The translations under genes and the position numbers were made by a program. The notes below the pieces were generated by a model. The model worked only from the letters and a program-made list of their open reading frames with translations, had not been told where the DNA came from and searched no databases. Shown piece after piece: positions 1 through 8,674 of a DNA stretch of 64,000 bases. How positions within the stretch are numbered: position 1 is the first letter of the stretch; every line of letters starts with the position of its first letter. Origin of the DNA: Methylogaea oryzae (GTDB taxonomy: Bacteria > Pseudomonadota > Gammaproteobacteria > Methylococcales > Methylococcaceae); the NCBI RefSeq assembly GCF_019669985.1, contig NZ_AP019782.1, positions 1,294,501 to 1,358,500 on the forward strand, read 5' to 3'.

Positions 1-1236
1 AAAAAAGCCCGCCGCGCCGGTTTGTCCATGGCGTTGATGCTGCTGGACTTGGACCGTTTCAAGGACGTCAACGACGTGCTGGGGCACAGCATGGGCGACC
101 AACTGCTGCGGGTGGCCGCCCAGCGCCTCAGCGGCTGCGTGCGCGAGGCGGACACCGTGGCCCGCCTGGGCGGGGACGAGTTCACCGTCATCCTGGGCGA
201 GTTGGACGAGCCCGGCGAAGTGGAGCGGATCGCCCAGCACATCCTGAGGGTTTTGGCCGAGCCCTTCCAGCTGGGGCAGGAGGTGGCCCACGTTTCGGCC
301 AGCATCGGCATCACGCTGTATCCCGACGACGCCGCGGAAATCGACACGCTGCTGAAAAACGCCGACCAGGCCATGTACGCGGCCAAAAGCCAAGGCGGCA
401 ACCGCTACGGTTATTTCACCCCGGCCATGCAGGAGGCGGCCCAGACGCGCTTGCGGCTGATCGCCGACTTGCGCGGCGCGCTGGCGGCCGACCAGTTTTG
501 GGTGGCCTACCAGCCCATCGTGGAGTTGGCGACCGGCGCGGTTTACAAGGCGGAGGCCCTGATCCGCTGGCAACACCCGGTGCGCGGCTTGGTCAGCCCG
601 GCCCAGTTTATTCCCGTCGCCGAAGAGACCGGCATGATCGTCGCCATCGGCGACTGGATTTTCCGCGAGGCCGCCCGCCAGGTTAAGCGCTGGCGCGCGA
701 TGCACCACCCGGCCTTCCAGGTGAGCGTCAATAAGTCGCCGGCGCAGTTCCTCAGCGATGACGCCGACCATCCCGAATGGTTCGAGTACCTGCAGGCGCT
801 GGGCTTGCCGGGGGAAAGCATGGTGGTGGAAATCACCGAGGGATTGCTGCTGGACGGCGATGCCGTCATCAAGGGGAAGCTGTTGGCGTTGCGCGGCACC
901 GGCATGCAAGTGTCCATCGACGATTTCGGCACCGGCTATTCGTCGTTGTCCTATTTGAAAAAATTCGACATCGACTACCTCAAAATCGACCAGAGCTTCG
1001 TGCGCAACCTGGCGCCCAATTCCAGCGACATGGCCTTGTGCGAAGCCATCATCGTCATGGCCCACAAGCTGGGCATGAAAGTGATCGCCGAAGGGGTGGA
1101 GACCGAAGCGCAACGCGACCTGTTGGCCGCAGCCGGCTGCGACTACGGCCAGGGCTACCTGTTCGCCAAGCCGGTGGAGGCGGAGGCGTTCGAGCAGTGG
1201 CTGCTGGGCCGCGCCGGCGGCGCTACGGCGAGCTGA
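1..1236 (+). CDS. GGDEF-EAL cyclic-di-GMP signalling protein, 5' truncated
   Basis: The reading frame is open from base 1, so the N-terminus lies outside the window. About 411 codons remain. The first ~135 residues are a GGDEF (diguanylate cyclase) domain with an intact GGDEF motif near residue 57 and an RxxD inhibitory site (READ) five residues before it. An EAL phosphodiesterase domain follows, with the EAL signature in KAEALIRW, then DDFGTGYSSLSYLK and LKIDQSFVRN. Both domains keep their key motifs, so either making or degrading c-di-GMP is possible; direction cannot be decided from sequence. Any sensor domain is upstream of the window. The gene is convergent with the RND pump and the two overlap by 14 bp at their 3' ends. 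Confidence 0.93.
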   Translation, partial: KKARRAGLSMALMLLDLDRFKDVNDVLGHSMGDQLLRVAAQRLSGCVREADTVARLGGDEFTVILGELDEPGEVERIAQHILRVLAEPFQLGQEVAHVSASIGITLYPDDAAEIDTLLKNADQAMYAAKSQGGNRYGYFTPAMQEAAQTRLRLIADLRGALAADQFWVAYQPIVELATGAVYKAEALIRWQHPVRGLVSPAQFIPVAEETGMIVAIGDWIFREAARQVKRWRAMHHPAFQVSVNKSPAQFLSDDADHPEWFEYLQALGLPGESMVVEITEGLLLDGDAVIKGKLLALRGTGMQVSIDDFGTGYSSLSYLKKFDIDYLKIDQSFVRNLAPNSSDMALCEAIIVMAHKLGMKVIAEGVETEAQRDLLAAAGCDYGQGYLFAKPVEAEAFEQWLLGRAGGATAS

Positions 1237-4200
1237 CCCTGAACCAGGCGGCGTAGAGCGCCGGCAGGTAGAGCAGGGTCAGCAGGGTGGCGACCAGCAG
1301 ACCGCCCATGATGACGGCGGCCATGGGACCCCAGAACACGCTGCCGGTCAGCGGCACCATGGCGAGGATGGCGGCGGCGGCGGTGAGCAGGATGGGGCGG
1401 GCGCGGCGCACGGTGGAGTCGACGATGGCCTCAAAGCGCGACAGCCCCAGCGCCACGTCCTGCTCGATTTGATCCACCAGGATCAGCGAATTGCGCATGA
1501 TCATGCCGGCGAGGGAAATCACCCCCAGCATGGCGACGAAACCGAAAGGGATGTGGAACGGCAGCAGGGCGGCGGTGACGCCGATCAACCCCAGGGGCGC
1601 GGTGAGCAGCACCAGGGCCACCAGGCTGAAGCGCTTCAATTGCAGCATCAGCAGGGTGAGGATGACGATGCCCATCAACGGCAGCACGGCGACGATGGAG
1701 TCCTGCGACTGGTCGCTGCCTTCCAGCGCGCCGCCGGCTTCGACGGCGTAACCCGCCGGCAGCCCGGCGCGCAAGCCGGCCAGCGCTTGGTCGATGGCTT
1801 GGCTCACTTCCGGCGCTTCCACTTGGTCGGACACGTCCGCCCGCACGGTAATCACCGGTTGGCGGTTCAACCGCCACAGGATGCCCGGTTCCTCCGCCTC
1901 CTTCAGCCGGGCGAAAGCCGCCAGGGGCACGCTATCGCCTTTGCTCGTCAAAATGGCGCTGCGGGCCAAGGCTTCCGGGCTGCGCCGCGCCGCCTCGTCC
2001 GCGCGCATGACGATGGGGATTTGCTTGCCGTCGTCCCGGTAGTGGCCGACGGTGTCCTGCGACAGCGCTTGCAGCTGCCGTGCCAGGCTTTGCGGCGAGA
2101 CGCCCAGGGCGCGGGCTTTGTCCCGGTCCACCTCGATGGCCAAGGTCGTCACCGCTACGCCGCCGTCCTGGCTGACGTTCTCCACGTGGGGGTTGGCCTT
2201 GACCACCCGCAACACCCGGTCGGCGATTTCGCGCAAGGTATCCGGATTTTCTCCGGTGACGCGGAACTGCACCGGATAGCCCACCGGCGGCCCGTTTTCC
2301 AGCCGCGACACGCGCACGCCGGCGTTTCGGTAGTCTTTGGCGATGAGGTCGCGGATGCGTTGCAGCACCGCTTCCCTGGCCCGCATGTCGTGGGTGGTCA
2401 GCACGATTTGGGCGTAATTGGCCGCCGGCAGCTGGATGTCCAGCGGCAGGTAGAAGCGCGGCGCGGGGCCGCCGATGTAGCTGGCGTAATGGAGGATGTC
2501 GGCGTCGCCTTTCAGCTTGCCGGCGATTTCCTCCGCCCGCGCTTCGGTGGCGGCGGCGGAGGCGCCCTCCGGCAGCCACACGTCCACCAGCAGCTCCGGC
2601 CGCTCCGACGGCGGGAAGAACTGTTGCTGCACCTGGGTGAAGCCGGCCAGGGACAGGGCGAAAATCGCCACCGTGGCGGCGATGGTGGTTTTGCGGTAGT
2701 CGAGGCAGGCGATCACCAGCTTTCTAAAGGCGGTGTAGAAGCGGTTGTCGTACAGCGGTTCCACGTGCAGCGGGTGTTCGTGCAGCAGCTTGAAGCCCAG
2801 GTAGGGCGTGAAGATGACGGCGACCAGCCAGGACACCAGCAGGGCGATGGTTACCACCAGGCAGATGGAAAAGGTGTATTCGCCGGCATCGGACTGGGCC
2901 AGCCCCACCGGCATGAAAGCGGCGGCGGTGATCAGCGTGCCGGTGAGCATGGGGAAGGCGGTGCTTTTGTAGGCGAACACAGCGGCGGCGGTTTTGCTCA
3001 GGCCTTGTTCCAGCTTCACCTTCATCATTTCCACCGCGATCATGGCGTCGTCCACCAGCAGGCCGATGGCGATGATGAGGGCGCCGATGGACACCCGCTG
3101 CAGTTCGACGCCGCACAGCTTCATCAAGAGGAACGTGCCGGCCATCACCACCGGGATGGACAGGGCCACCACCAGACCGGCGCGCCCGCCCAGGCTCAAG
3201 AAGCTCACCGCCAGGACGATGGCCAGCGCCTCGAACAGGGATTGCATCAGCTCGTGGGTGGATTTTTGCACCACCTTGGGCTGGTCGGTGAGCAGGCGGA
3301 TTTGCGTGTCCGGTGGCAGGCCGGCGCGGACGGCGTCGATGGTGTCGTTCAAACGGCGGCCCAGCTCGATGGCGTCGCTGCCCGGTGCCGCGGACACCGC
3401 CAGGCCGATGGCGTCGTCGCCCATGGCTTTCATCTTGAAGGCGGCGGGTTCCTCCGGACCGCGTTGCACGCGGCAGATGTCGCCTAGGCGGTAGAGCTGG
3501 TTTTGGCCTGCGACGGCGATGTCCGCGATGCCGTTCGGCGGGGCGAAGTCGCCGCCTAGGCGCAGGCGGGCGATGGCGTGGCCGGCTTCGATCGCTCCGG
3601 CCGGCTCCAGGGCGTTGCGCTCCTTCAAGACGGCGGCGATTCGTTGCGGCGCGAGGCCGAGTTTCGACAGGGTGGCGGGGGAGCATTCCACATAAACCGC
3701 TTCGTTCTGCGTCCCGATCAGTTTCACCTTGTCCACCTGCTCGATCTTGAGCAATTCCGTGCGGACGCGCCGCGCTTGCCGCTCCAGCTCGGCATAATCC
3801 GCATGGTCGGCGCTGAGCGCGTAAATGGAGCCGAAAATATCGCCCATTTCATCGTCCGCCACCGGTTCCTCCATCCCCTCGGGCCAGCGGCCGCGCAAGT
3901 CGGCCAGCTTGCGCCGCACCGCCTCCCAGGCACGGTCCCGCTCGCCGGGCGGGGTGGCGTCCTTCAGGCTCAGCAGCACATGGGCCTCGCCCGGCTGGGA
4001 ATAGCTGTTGATTCGGTCCAGCCACGGCGTCGCCTGCAACGCGTCTTCGAGGGGAACGGTGGCCAGTTCCTCCATTTGCTTGGCCGTGGCGCCCGGCCAA
4101 CGCAAGTTCACCGACATGACCTTGAAGGTGAAGTCGGGGTCCTCTTTCTGCGGCAGGGCGCGGTAGGAGAATACGCCGGCGACCAGCAGAACCAGCAGCG

Positions 4201-4258
4201 CATACAGCACCAGCGCCTGATTGGTGATCGCCCATTGGGAGAGGTTGAAATCTTTCAT
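1223..4258 (-). CDS. RND-family efflux transporter, inner-membrane permease
   Basis: A 1011-residue protein of the AcrB/HAE resistance-nodulation-division type: TM1 near the N-terminus, a large periplasmic loop, a block of membrane helices containing GLLVDDAMIAVEM (the proton-relay Asp-Asp of TM4), a second periplasmic loop, and a C-terminal helix block with GMIMRNSLILVDQIE. Length is normal for the family. The ATG at 4258 gives the standard short cytoplasmic N-terminus (MKDFNLSQWAI); the frame is open further upstream but that part is basic and low-complexity. RND pumps normally work with a periplasmic adaptor encoded just upstream. Here the upstream neighbour is a divergent nitroreductase and downstream is an unrelated GGDEF-EAL gene, so the adaptor must be elsewhere. 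Substrate unknown. Confidence 0.92.
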   Translation of the reverse strand: MKDFNLSQWAITNQALVLYALLVLLVAGVFSYRALPQKEDPDFTFKVMSVNLRWPGATAKQMEELATVPLEDALQATPWLDRINSYSQPGEAHVLLSLKDATPPGERDRAWEAVRRKLADLRGRWPEGMEEPVADDEMGDIFGSIYALSADHADYAELERQARRVRTELLKIEQVDKVKLIGTQNEAVYVECSPATLSKLGLAPQRIAAVLKERNALEPAGAIEAGHAIARLRLGGDFAPPNGIADIAVAGQNQLYRLGDICRVQRGPEEPAAFKMKAMGDDAIGLAVSAAPGSDAIELGRRLNDTIDAVRAGLPPDTQIRLLTDQPKVVQKSTHELMQSLFEALAIVLAVSFLSLGGRAGLVVALSIPVVMAGTFLLMKLCGVELQRVSIGALIIAIGLLVDDAMIAVEMMKVKLEQGLSKTAAAVFAYKSTAFPMLTGTLITAAAFMPVGLAQSDAGEYTFSICLVVTIALLVSWLVAVIFTPYLGFKLLHEHPLHVEPLYDNRFYTAFRKLVIACLDYRKTTIAATVAIFALSLAGFTQVQQQFFPPSERPELLVDVWLPEGASAAATEARAEEIAGKLKGDADILHYASYIGGPAPRFYLPLDIQLPAANYAQIVLTTHDMRAREAVLQRIRDLIAKDYRNAGVRVSRLENGPPVGYPVQFRVTGENPDTLREIADRVLRVVKANPHVENVSQDGGVAVTTLAIEVDRDKARALGVSPQSLARQLQALSQDTVGHYRDDGKQIPIVMRADEAARRSPEALARSAILTSKGDSVPLAAFARLKEAEEPGILWRLNRQPVITVRADVSDQVEAPEVSQAIDQALAGLRAGLPAGYAVEAGGALEGSDQSQDSIVAVLPLMGIVILTLLMLQLKRFSLVALVLLTAPLGLIGVTAALLPFHIPFGFVAMLGVISLAGMIMRNSLILVDQIEQDVALGLSRFEAIVDSTVRRARPILLTAAAAILAMVPLTGSVFWGPMAAVIMGGLLVATLLTLLYLPALYAAWFRVSSP

Positions 4259-4461
4259 GGTCGAGAGCGAATAGCCTGGCGCGGTAAATGCCGCATTATA
4301 AGCGGCATCCCCCTCCCGTGCGGATGGCGCGGTTACGACGCCGGCTTGCGGGGCGCGCGGTGCCCTCCCGCGGCGGAAAAGCTTTAAACTACGCCCGCTT
4401 AACCCGGGGCCGGCCAGCCCGCGCCGCCGGCTCGTCGTCGTCAAACCTTCGAGTACAGCCC

Positions 4462-5067
4462 ATGGACACTTTGCAAGCCATCGAACAGCGTCGTTCGGTA
4501 AAGATTTACGATCCCGGCCACGTCATGCCGGAGGAAGACCTGCAGCGCCTGTTGTCGCTGGCCGCGCTGTCGCCCACCGCCTTCAACATCCAGCACTGGC
4601 GCTTCGTCGTGGTGGACGATCCGGACTTGCGCCAGCAGATCCGCGCCGCCGCCTGGGACCAGTCGCAGGTGACCGACGCTTCACTGTTCCTGGTGCTGTG
4701 CGCCGATCTGAAGGCCTGGGAAAAAAATCCCCGCCGCTATTGGCGCGAAGCGCCTCAGGAGGTGCAGGAGTTCATGATGCCGGCCATCGACACTTACTAC
4801 CGCGACAAAGAGCGGGTGCAGCGCGACGAGGCCATGCGCTCCTGCGGCATCGCCGCGCAGACCCTGATGCTGGCGGCCAAGGGCATGGGCTACGACTCCT
4901 GCCCCATGGACGGCTTCGATTTCGACACCGTGGGCCGGATCATCAACCTGCCGCGGGACCATGTCATCGGGCTGGCGCTCGCCATCGGCAAGGCCTTGCA
5001 TCCGGCCAAGCCGCGCGCCGGCCAGCTCGCCTTGGACGAGGTGGTGATTCGCAACCGCTTCGCCTGA
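4462..5067 (+). CDS. Nitroreductase-family FMN oxidoreductase
   Basis: A 201-residue protein of the NfsB-like nitroreductase fold. The N-terminus has the typical AIEQRRSVKIYDPGHV segment (FMN phosphate-binding Arg-Arg-Ser), followed by LSPTAFNIQHWRFVVV. The C-terminal half contains AKGMGYDSCPMDGFD and GLALAIGKALHPAKPR. Such enzymes use NAD(P)H to reduce nitro compounds, quinones or related substrates; the physiological substrate is not predictable. The ATG at 4462 fits the conserved family N-terminus. The frame extends upstream, but only through the divergent promoter region shared with the RND gene. The yigZ-like gene starts 5 bp after this stop, so the two are probably cotranscribed. Confidence 0.92.
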   Translation: MDTLQAIEQRRSVKIYDPGHVMPEEDLQRLLSLAALSPTAFNIQHWRFVVVDDPDLRQQIRAAAWDQSQVTDASLFLVLCADLKAWEKNPRRYWREAPQEVQEFMMPAIDTYYRDKERVQRDEAMRSCGIAAQTLMLAAKGMGYDSCPMDGFDFDTVGRIINLPRDHVIGLALAIGKALHPAKPRAGQLALDEVVIRNRFA

Positions 5068-5072
5068 TCGCG

Positions 5073-5639
5073 GTGCAGCGCATCGCCCAGCCCGGCCGGG
5101 CGGAGCAGACCATCAACAAATCCCGCTTCATCGGCGCGGCGGAGGCCTGCGCCGACGAGCGCGAGGTGATGGCGCTGTTCCGCCGCCTGGCCGCCGAACA
5201 TCCCAGCGCCCACCACCTGGCGTTCGCCTACCGGCTGAAAACGCCGCAAGGGCTGCTGCAACGCTGCCACGACGCGGGCGAGCCGTCCGGCACCGCCGGC
5301 AAGCCGATCCTGCAACACCTGGAGGGGAAAGACCTGGTCAACGCCTGCATCGCCGTGGTGCGCTACTACGGCGGCATCAACCTGGGCACCGGCGGTTTGG
5401 CGCGGGCTTACGGCAACACCGCCAGGATGGCGCTGGAAGCGGCGCGCCTGGAACCCTATGTGGAAATGGCGAAACTGCGCCTGACGGTGGACTACGGCCG
5501 CTGGGAGCCGTTGGCGCGGGAGGTGGAGCGGTTGGGCGGCAGGGTGTTGGACAAAGACTTCGGCCAGCGGGTGACCGTGTTGGCGGTAGCGCCCCTGGCC
5601 GAGGCGGCGGCGTTACGCGAGCGCTACGGCGACGGATAG
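5073..5639 (+). CDS. yigZ: YigZ/IMPACT family protein
   Basis: A 188-residue protein with the UPF0029/Impact N-terminal domain: INKSRFIGAAEACADE, then HHLAFAYRL, the DAGEPSGTAGKPIL block, and VRYYGGINLGTGGLARAY, all hallmarks of YigZ. The C-terminal ~65 residues match the DUF1949-type ferredoxin-like domain. The molecular function of bacterial YigZ is not settled; links to translation control come from the eukaryotic IMPACT homologue. The start is a GTG at 5073, 5 bp after the nitroreductase stop. The frame is open further upstream only because it runs through the nitroreductase gene in another phase. Confidence 0.88.
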   Translation: MQRIAQPGRAEQTINKSRFIGAAEACADEREVMALFRRLAAEHPSAHHLAFAYRLKTPQGLLQRCHDAGEPSGTAGKPILQHLEGKDLVNACIAVVRYYGGINLGTGGLARAYGNTARMALEAARLEPYVEMAKLRLTVDYGRWEPLAREVERLGGRVLDKDFGQRVTVLAVAPLAEAAALRERYGDG

Positions 5640-5655
5640 ATCATGGCTTGCGCAA

Positions 5656-5681
5656 CCCCTCTCCCGCAGGCGGGAGAGGGG
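5656..5681. repeat. Perfect 11-bp-stem palindrome (CCCCTCTCCCG family)
   Basis: Left arm 5656-5666 and right arm 5671-5681 are exact reverse complements around a 4-base loop. The same arm sequence occurs at 11544-11569, and a close variant at 11610-11630. It lies between two convergent genes, where it could act as a bidirectional transcription stop. No T-run follows, and recurrence elsewhere favours a dispersed REP-like element. Confidence 0.75.
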
Positions 5682-5768
5682 TAGGGGAGAAGGCGGCTTT
5701 TGGCTCGCGCCGGGGCTGTCGCGGCCATGGCCCGCTCCTGCCGCGAAGGTCGGCCTTGCGGCTGGCCG

Positions 5769-6212
5769 TTACAAACCGTGCTTGGGCAATTCCGCCAGCA
5801 GCTTATCCAACAAAAACTTCGCCTGAACGTCCAAGCCCGTGGCGGCGGCTTTGTATTTTTCCACGATCTCCTTGGCGTTGGCCGGCTTGCCCGCCACTAC
5901 GACGCCGCCCATGCGCGCCGCCCAATGGACGGTGCAGCGGTAGACGTAAATGCCTTCCTTCTCCACTTTGTAGTCGTAATCCTTGCCCAGGGCGGAAGCC
6001 ATGGGCGCCGCGCCGGCCGGTGCCATGCCGTTCACCGGCCCGACCAGGTGGGTCGCCATGCGGCGGAAGGCGAGCGTGTCGCCCGGATTGACGAACACGA
6101 TTTCCGGCGAAAAAGTGGTGACTTGGGCTTGGATGGCGACCGTATCCGCCGCAACGGCGGCGGAGGCCAGCGCTCCCAGCATTGCGACAACCGACAGGGT
6201 GAGTTTGCTCAT
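5769..6212 (-). CDS. Periplasmic cupredoxin (blue copper protein)
   Basis: A 147-residue protein starting with a clear signal peptide (MSKLTLSVVAMLGALASAAVAA) and continuing with a plastocyanin/pseudoazurin-like fold. The type-1 copper ligands are visible: His in RMATHLVGP, then Cys, His and Met in YRCTVHWAARMG. VNPGDTLAFRR is the usual strand before the first ligand. It is probably a soluble periplasmic electron carrier of the pseudoazurin group; redox partners are not encoded next to it. It stands alone, convergent with yigZ and divergent from the SelO-like gene. The ATG at 6212 is set by the signal peptide. Confidence 0.9.
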   Translation of the reverse strand: MSKLTLSVVAMLGALASAAVAADTVAIQAQVTTFSPEIVFVNPGDTLAFRRMATHLVGPVNGMAPAGAAPMASALGKDYDYKVEKEGIYVYRCTVHWAARMGGVVVAGKPANAKEIVEKYKAAATGLDVQAKFLLDKLLAELPKHGL

Positions 6213-6416
6213 GGCCGTCTACTCCTGTGATGAGGTGCAGGGGCAAGTGTAGCGCGGCGGCGGTGGGTTTGCGCTTGGCGGGCCGCGGTTGGACGGCCCC
6301 CTCGAACAAAGAGCGCCGCTGCATTAAAATCCCCAAAACTAAAATGGGTAATCGGACCGATTGCGTTCGATTTTTCAATCGCGCGGGATCAAGGCGTTTT
6401 TCGGGGTGTCCGGTCA

Positions 6417-8144
6417 ATGGGAGTGCTTTCTTTCATCCCCTTTCTGCTGAGCCAGGGGTTTTTCCGTCGTCAGTCCAAGCCGGTCCAGGCTTTCGGCCCC
6501 CATTCCTTCAAATCGCTGGGCTCGAGTTTTTACGTCGAGGTTCCGGTACGGCGTGTGCCGGGCGCGCGGCTGGTTTTGTTCAACCGGCGCTTGGCCGAGT
6601 CGTTGGATTTACCCGTGCCGAAGGGCGGCCGGGAAATCGAAAGCGCTTTGCTGGAATGGTTCGCCTGGTTCAAGCACGAATCCCGCGCAGGAGAAGGCGA
6701 CACGCCCGCCGAGGACATCGAGACCTTTTTCGCCACGCGCTACCAGGACAGCGACAGCCGCTGCGCCGGCAGCGCCCTGGGCGATGGCCGCGCGTTATGG
6801 CTGGGAGAGATCGTCCGCAAAACGGCGGACGACCGGATGCGTTATCTAGACGTGGTGGTGAAAGGCATCGGCGCCACGCCGCTGGCCTGGCTCAAGCATC
6901 CGAAAAAAAGCCATCGCGACGGCATGGTCGGCCTGACCGAAGCCGTGCACGAATACGTCTATAGCCTGGCCGCCGTGCGCAACGGCATCGACGCGGCCCA
7001 GGTATTGGCCGTCATCGAACTTCCTTTTCAGCGGGCCGCCGGCGGGGAAAAAGCCGCGCTGGTGGTCCGCGTCGGCAACCATCTGCGCTTTGCCCATTAC
7101 CGCTATTTTTCCAACCAGCCCGAGCGGCTGGAGACCCTGTTCGAATACGGATTGAAACGGGACATGGGCTTGCCGTTGGATTATCCGGTCGGCCGGCAGG
7201 ATGCCCGCGCCTACCTGGATCGCATCCTCGCCCATCTCGCCGAAGAAGCGGCGGCTTACTACGACCTGCACGCCGTGCACGGATCGCCCACCTTCGGCAA
7301 CCGCACATCGGACGGGGCCAGCATCGACCTTTCCACCTTCGTTTATCTGGACGCCCATCACGCCGAGTACCGCTACATGCCGGGCTGCAGCTATTCCCTG
7401 GGCGGCCGGTGGGGGCAGCACGAGCAACTGTTCGTGCTGTTCAGCGATTTGATGAAACTGCTGCGCGGCAGCCGTTTTAAATACGCCGACACCGTCGAGG
7501 ACGAAAAACGCTGCTGGGAGAAGTTCCGCAGCGTCATGGAGTCCCGGTTGACGCAGTCGTGGCTGAAGCGGGTCGGCTTGGCGGAAAGCGACATCGCGGC
7601 GCTTTCCGCAGACGCCAAGCGGCGCTTCTTCGAGGTGGTGAAAGCCATCTACGAGGCGCGGGGCGGAAAAAAGATCAAACTGAAGAAAGGCCGAACCTAT
7701 CTGGCGGCTTTCGAGCCGAGGAGAATTTTGGCGCTGACCGCCTGTTACTACGGCCAATTCGACGACGTGGAACAGCTATGGGAACGCCTTTTCCGCGTGC
7801 GCCGCAACTGGCAAACCCTGGCGTTCGAGCAGGCCCGGCCATTCATCCAGGCCTACGTCCAGGCCTACGTCCAGGCCGTGCGGCAACTGGTTGCGGAACT
7901 GGACGGCAGCGGCGAGATCGTCGCGAGGTGGCGGGACTGCGCCCAGGTTACGCAACTGTCGGATCGACGAGAACCGGGGCCGGACTTTTTCTACGACTCC
8001 GAACGGTTCCTATCGACCCAAAGCGTCCTGGCGCGGATTCGCCAGGGCGAAAGCGGCTGGGAGGAAAACAGCCGGGCAGCGGACGAGGCGGCGGGCCGAT
8101 TGGTTGATGAAGGGTTAGCGTTCGGCGTGGCGCAAAGAGAATGA
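6417..8144 (+). CDS. SelO/YdiU-like pseudokinase, divergent
   Basis: A 575-residue protein recognisable as a distant member of the SelO (protein AMPylase) family. Shared blocks are GSALGDGRALWLGEI, a segment with Lys149 (VVVKGIGATP, where SelO has the nucleotide-binding Lys), Glu179 in VHEYVYSLAAV, LRFAHYRYFSNQ, and an active-site loop HGSPTFGNRTSDGASID at 288-304. In that loop the metal-binding Asn295 and Asp304 are kept, but the family's TDN motif reads FGN, so the proposed catalytic-base Asp is Gly294. The family transfers AMP to Ser/Thr/Tyr of redox proteins; whether this one is active is uncertain. A 12-bp tandem duplication (7848-7871) adds QAY V repeats. Monocistronic, convergent with tspO. 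Confidence 0.75.
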   Translation: MGVLSFIPFLLSQGFFRRQSKPVQAFGPHSFKSLGSSFYVEVPVRRVPGARLVLFNRRLAESLDLPVPKGGREIESALLEWFAWFKHESRAGEGDTPAEDIETFFATRYQDSDSRCAGSALGDGRALWLGEIVRKTADDRMRYLDVVVKGIGATPLAWLKHPKKSHRDGMVGLTEAVHEYVYSLAAVRNGIDAAQVLAVIELPFQRAAGGEKAALVVRVGNHLRFAHYRYFSNQPERLETLFEYGLKRDMGLPLDYPVGRQDARAYLDRILAHLAEEAAAYYDLHAVHGSPTFGNRTSDGASIDLSTFVYLDAHHAEYRYMPGCSYSLGGRWGQHEQLFVLFSDLMKLLRGSRFKYADTVEDEKRCWEKFRSVMESRLTQSWLKRVGLAESDIAALSADAKRRFFEVVKAIYEARGGKKIKLKKGRTYLAAFEPRRILALTACYYGQFDDVEQLWERLFRVRRNWQTLAFEQARPFIQAYVQAYVQAVRQLVAELDGSGEIVARWRDCAQVTQLSDRREPGPDFFYDSERFLSTQSVLARIRQGESGWEENSRAADEAAGRLVDEGLAFGVAQRE

Positions 8145-8185
8145 ATCGGGCGGCCGTGGTTGGGCTTTCCATTTAGCGCGTAGGC

Positions 8186-8674
8186 TCACGACAATAACCC
8201 TGGATTGCTTTGCCACACCGACCAAGTGAGGACCGACGCGAAGGATACCCACAACAGGTACGGCACCAGCAGGATGGCGGCAAGCCGGCTGCATTGCCAG
8301 AAGGCCCGGAGCGTGAGCAGGATGAGTGCTAGCAAGAGCAACACTTCCGCGCAGGCAAACGCGCCTTGATGCCAAGCGAAAAAGAGCCAGGACCATAGCG
8401 CATTGGCGACCAGCTGGGCGCCAAACAGAGCCAGCGCAGCGCGGTTCTGGCTCGGCGACCGCCACACCAGCCAAGCAGATATGCCCATTAGGAAGTACAG
8501 CGCCGACCACACGGGAGCGAACACAGCGGCCGGTGGCGCCCACGAGGGCTTGATTAGCTGGGCATAGAAACCTGCCGCATCTACCGATGCGATCGCGCCG
8601 ACAGCCCCTGCGGCAAAGGCAACCAGAAGCCAGCCGAGCAAGCCGGCCGCTTGGGACGAGACAGGACGCCTCAT
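8186..8674 (-). CDS. tspO: TspO/MBR family tryptophan-rich sensory protein
   Basis: A 162-residue integral membrane protein with five hydrophobic segments and the TspO signatures: KPSWAPPAAVFAPVW after the first helix and NALWSWLFFAWHQG in the middle. Tryptophans and the aromatic cluster of the porphyrin/cholesterol-binding pocket are present. Bacterial TspO proteins bind tetrapyrroles and have been linked to light, oxygen and stress responses. The ATG at 8674 gives the usual short N-terminus. The gene is convergent with the SelO-like gene, and its upstream side is a gene-free stretch of about 470 bp. Confidence 0.9.
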   Translation of the reverse strand: MRRPVSSQAAGLLGWLLVAFAAGAVGAIASVDAAGFYAQLIKPSWAPPAAVFAPVWSALYFLMGISAWLVWRSPSQNRAALALFGAQLVANALWSWLFFAWHQGAFACAEVLLLLALILLTLRAFWQCSRLAAILLVPYLLWVSFASVLTWSVWQSNPGLLS

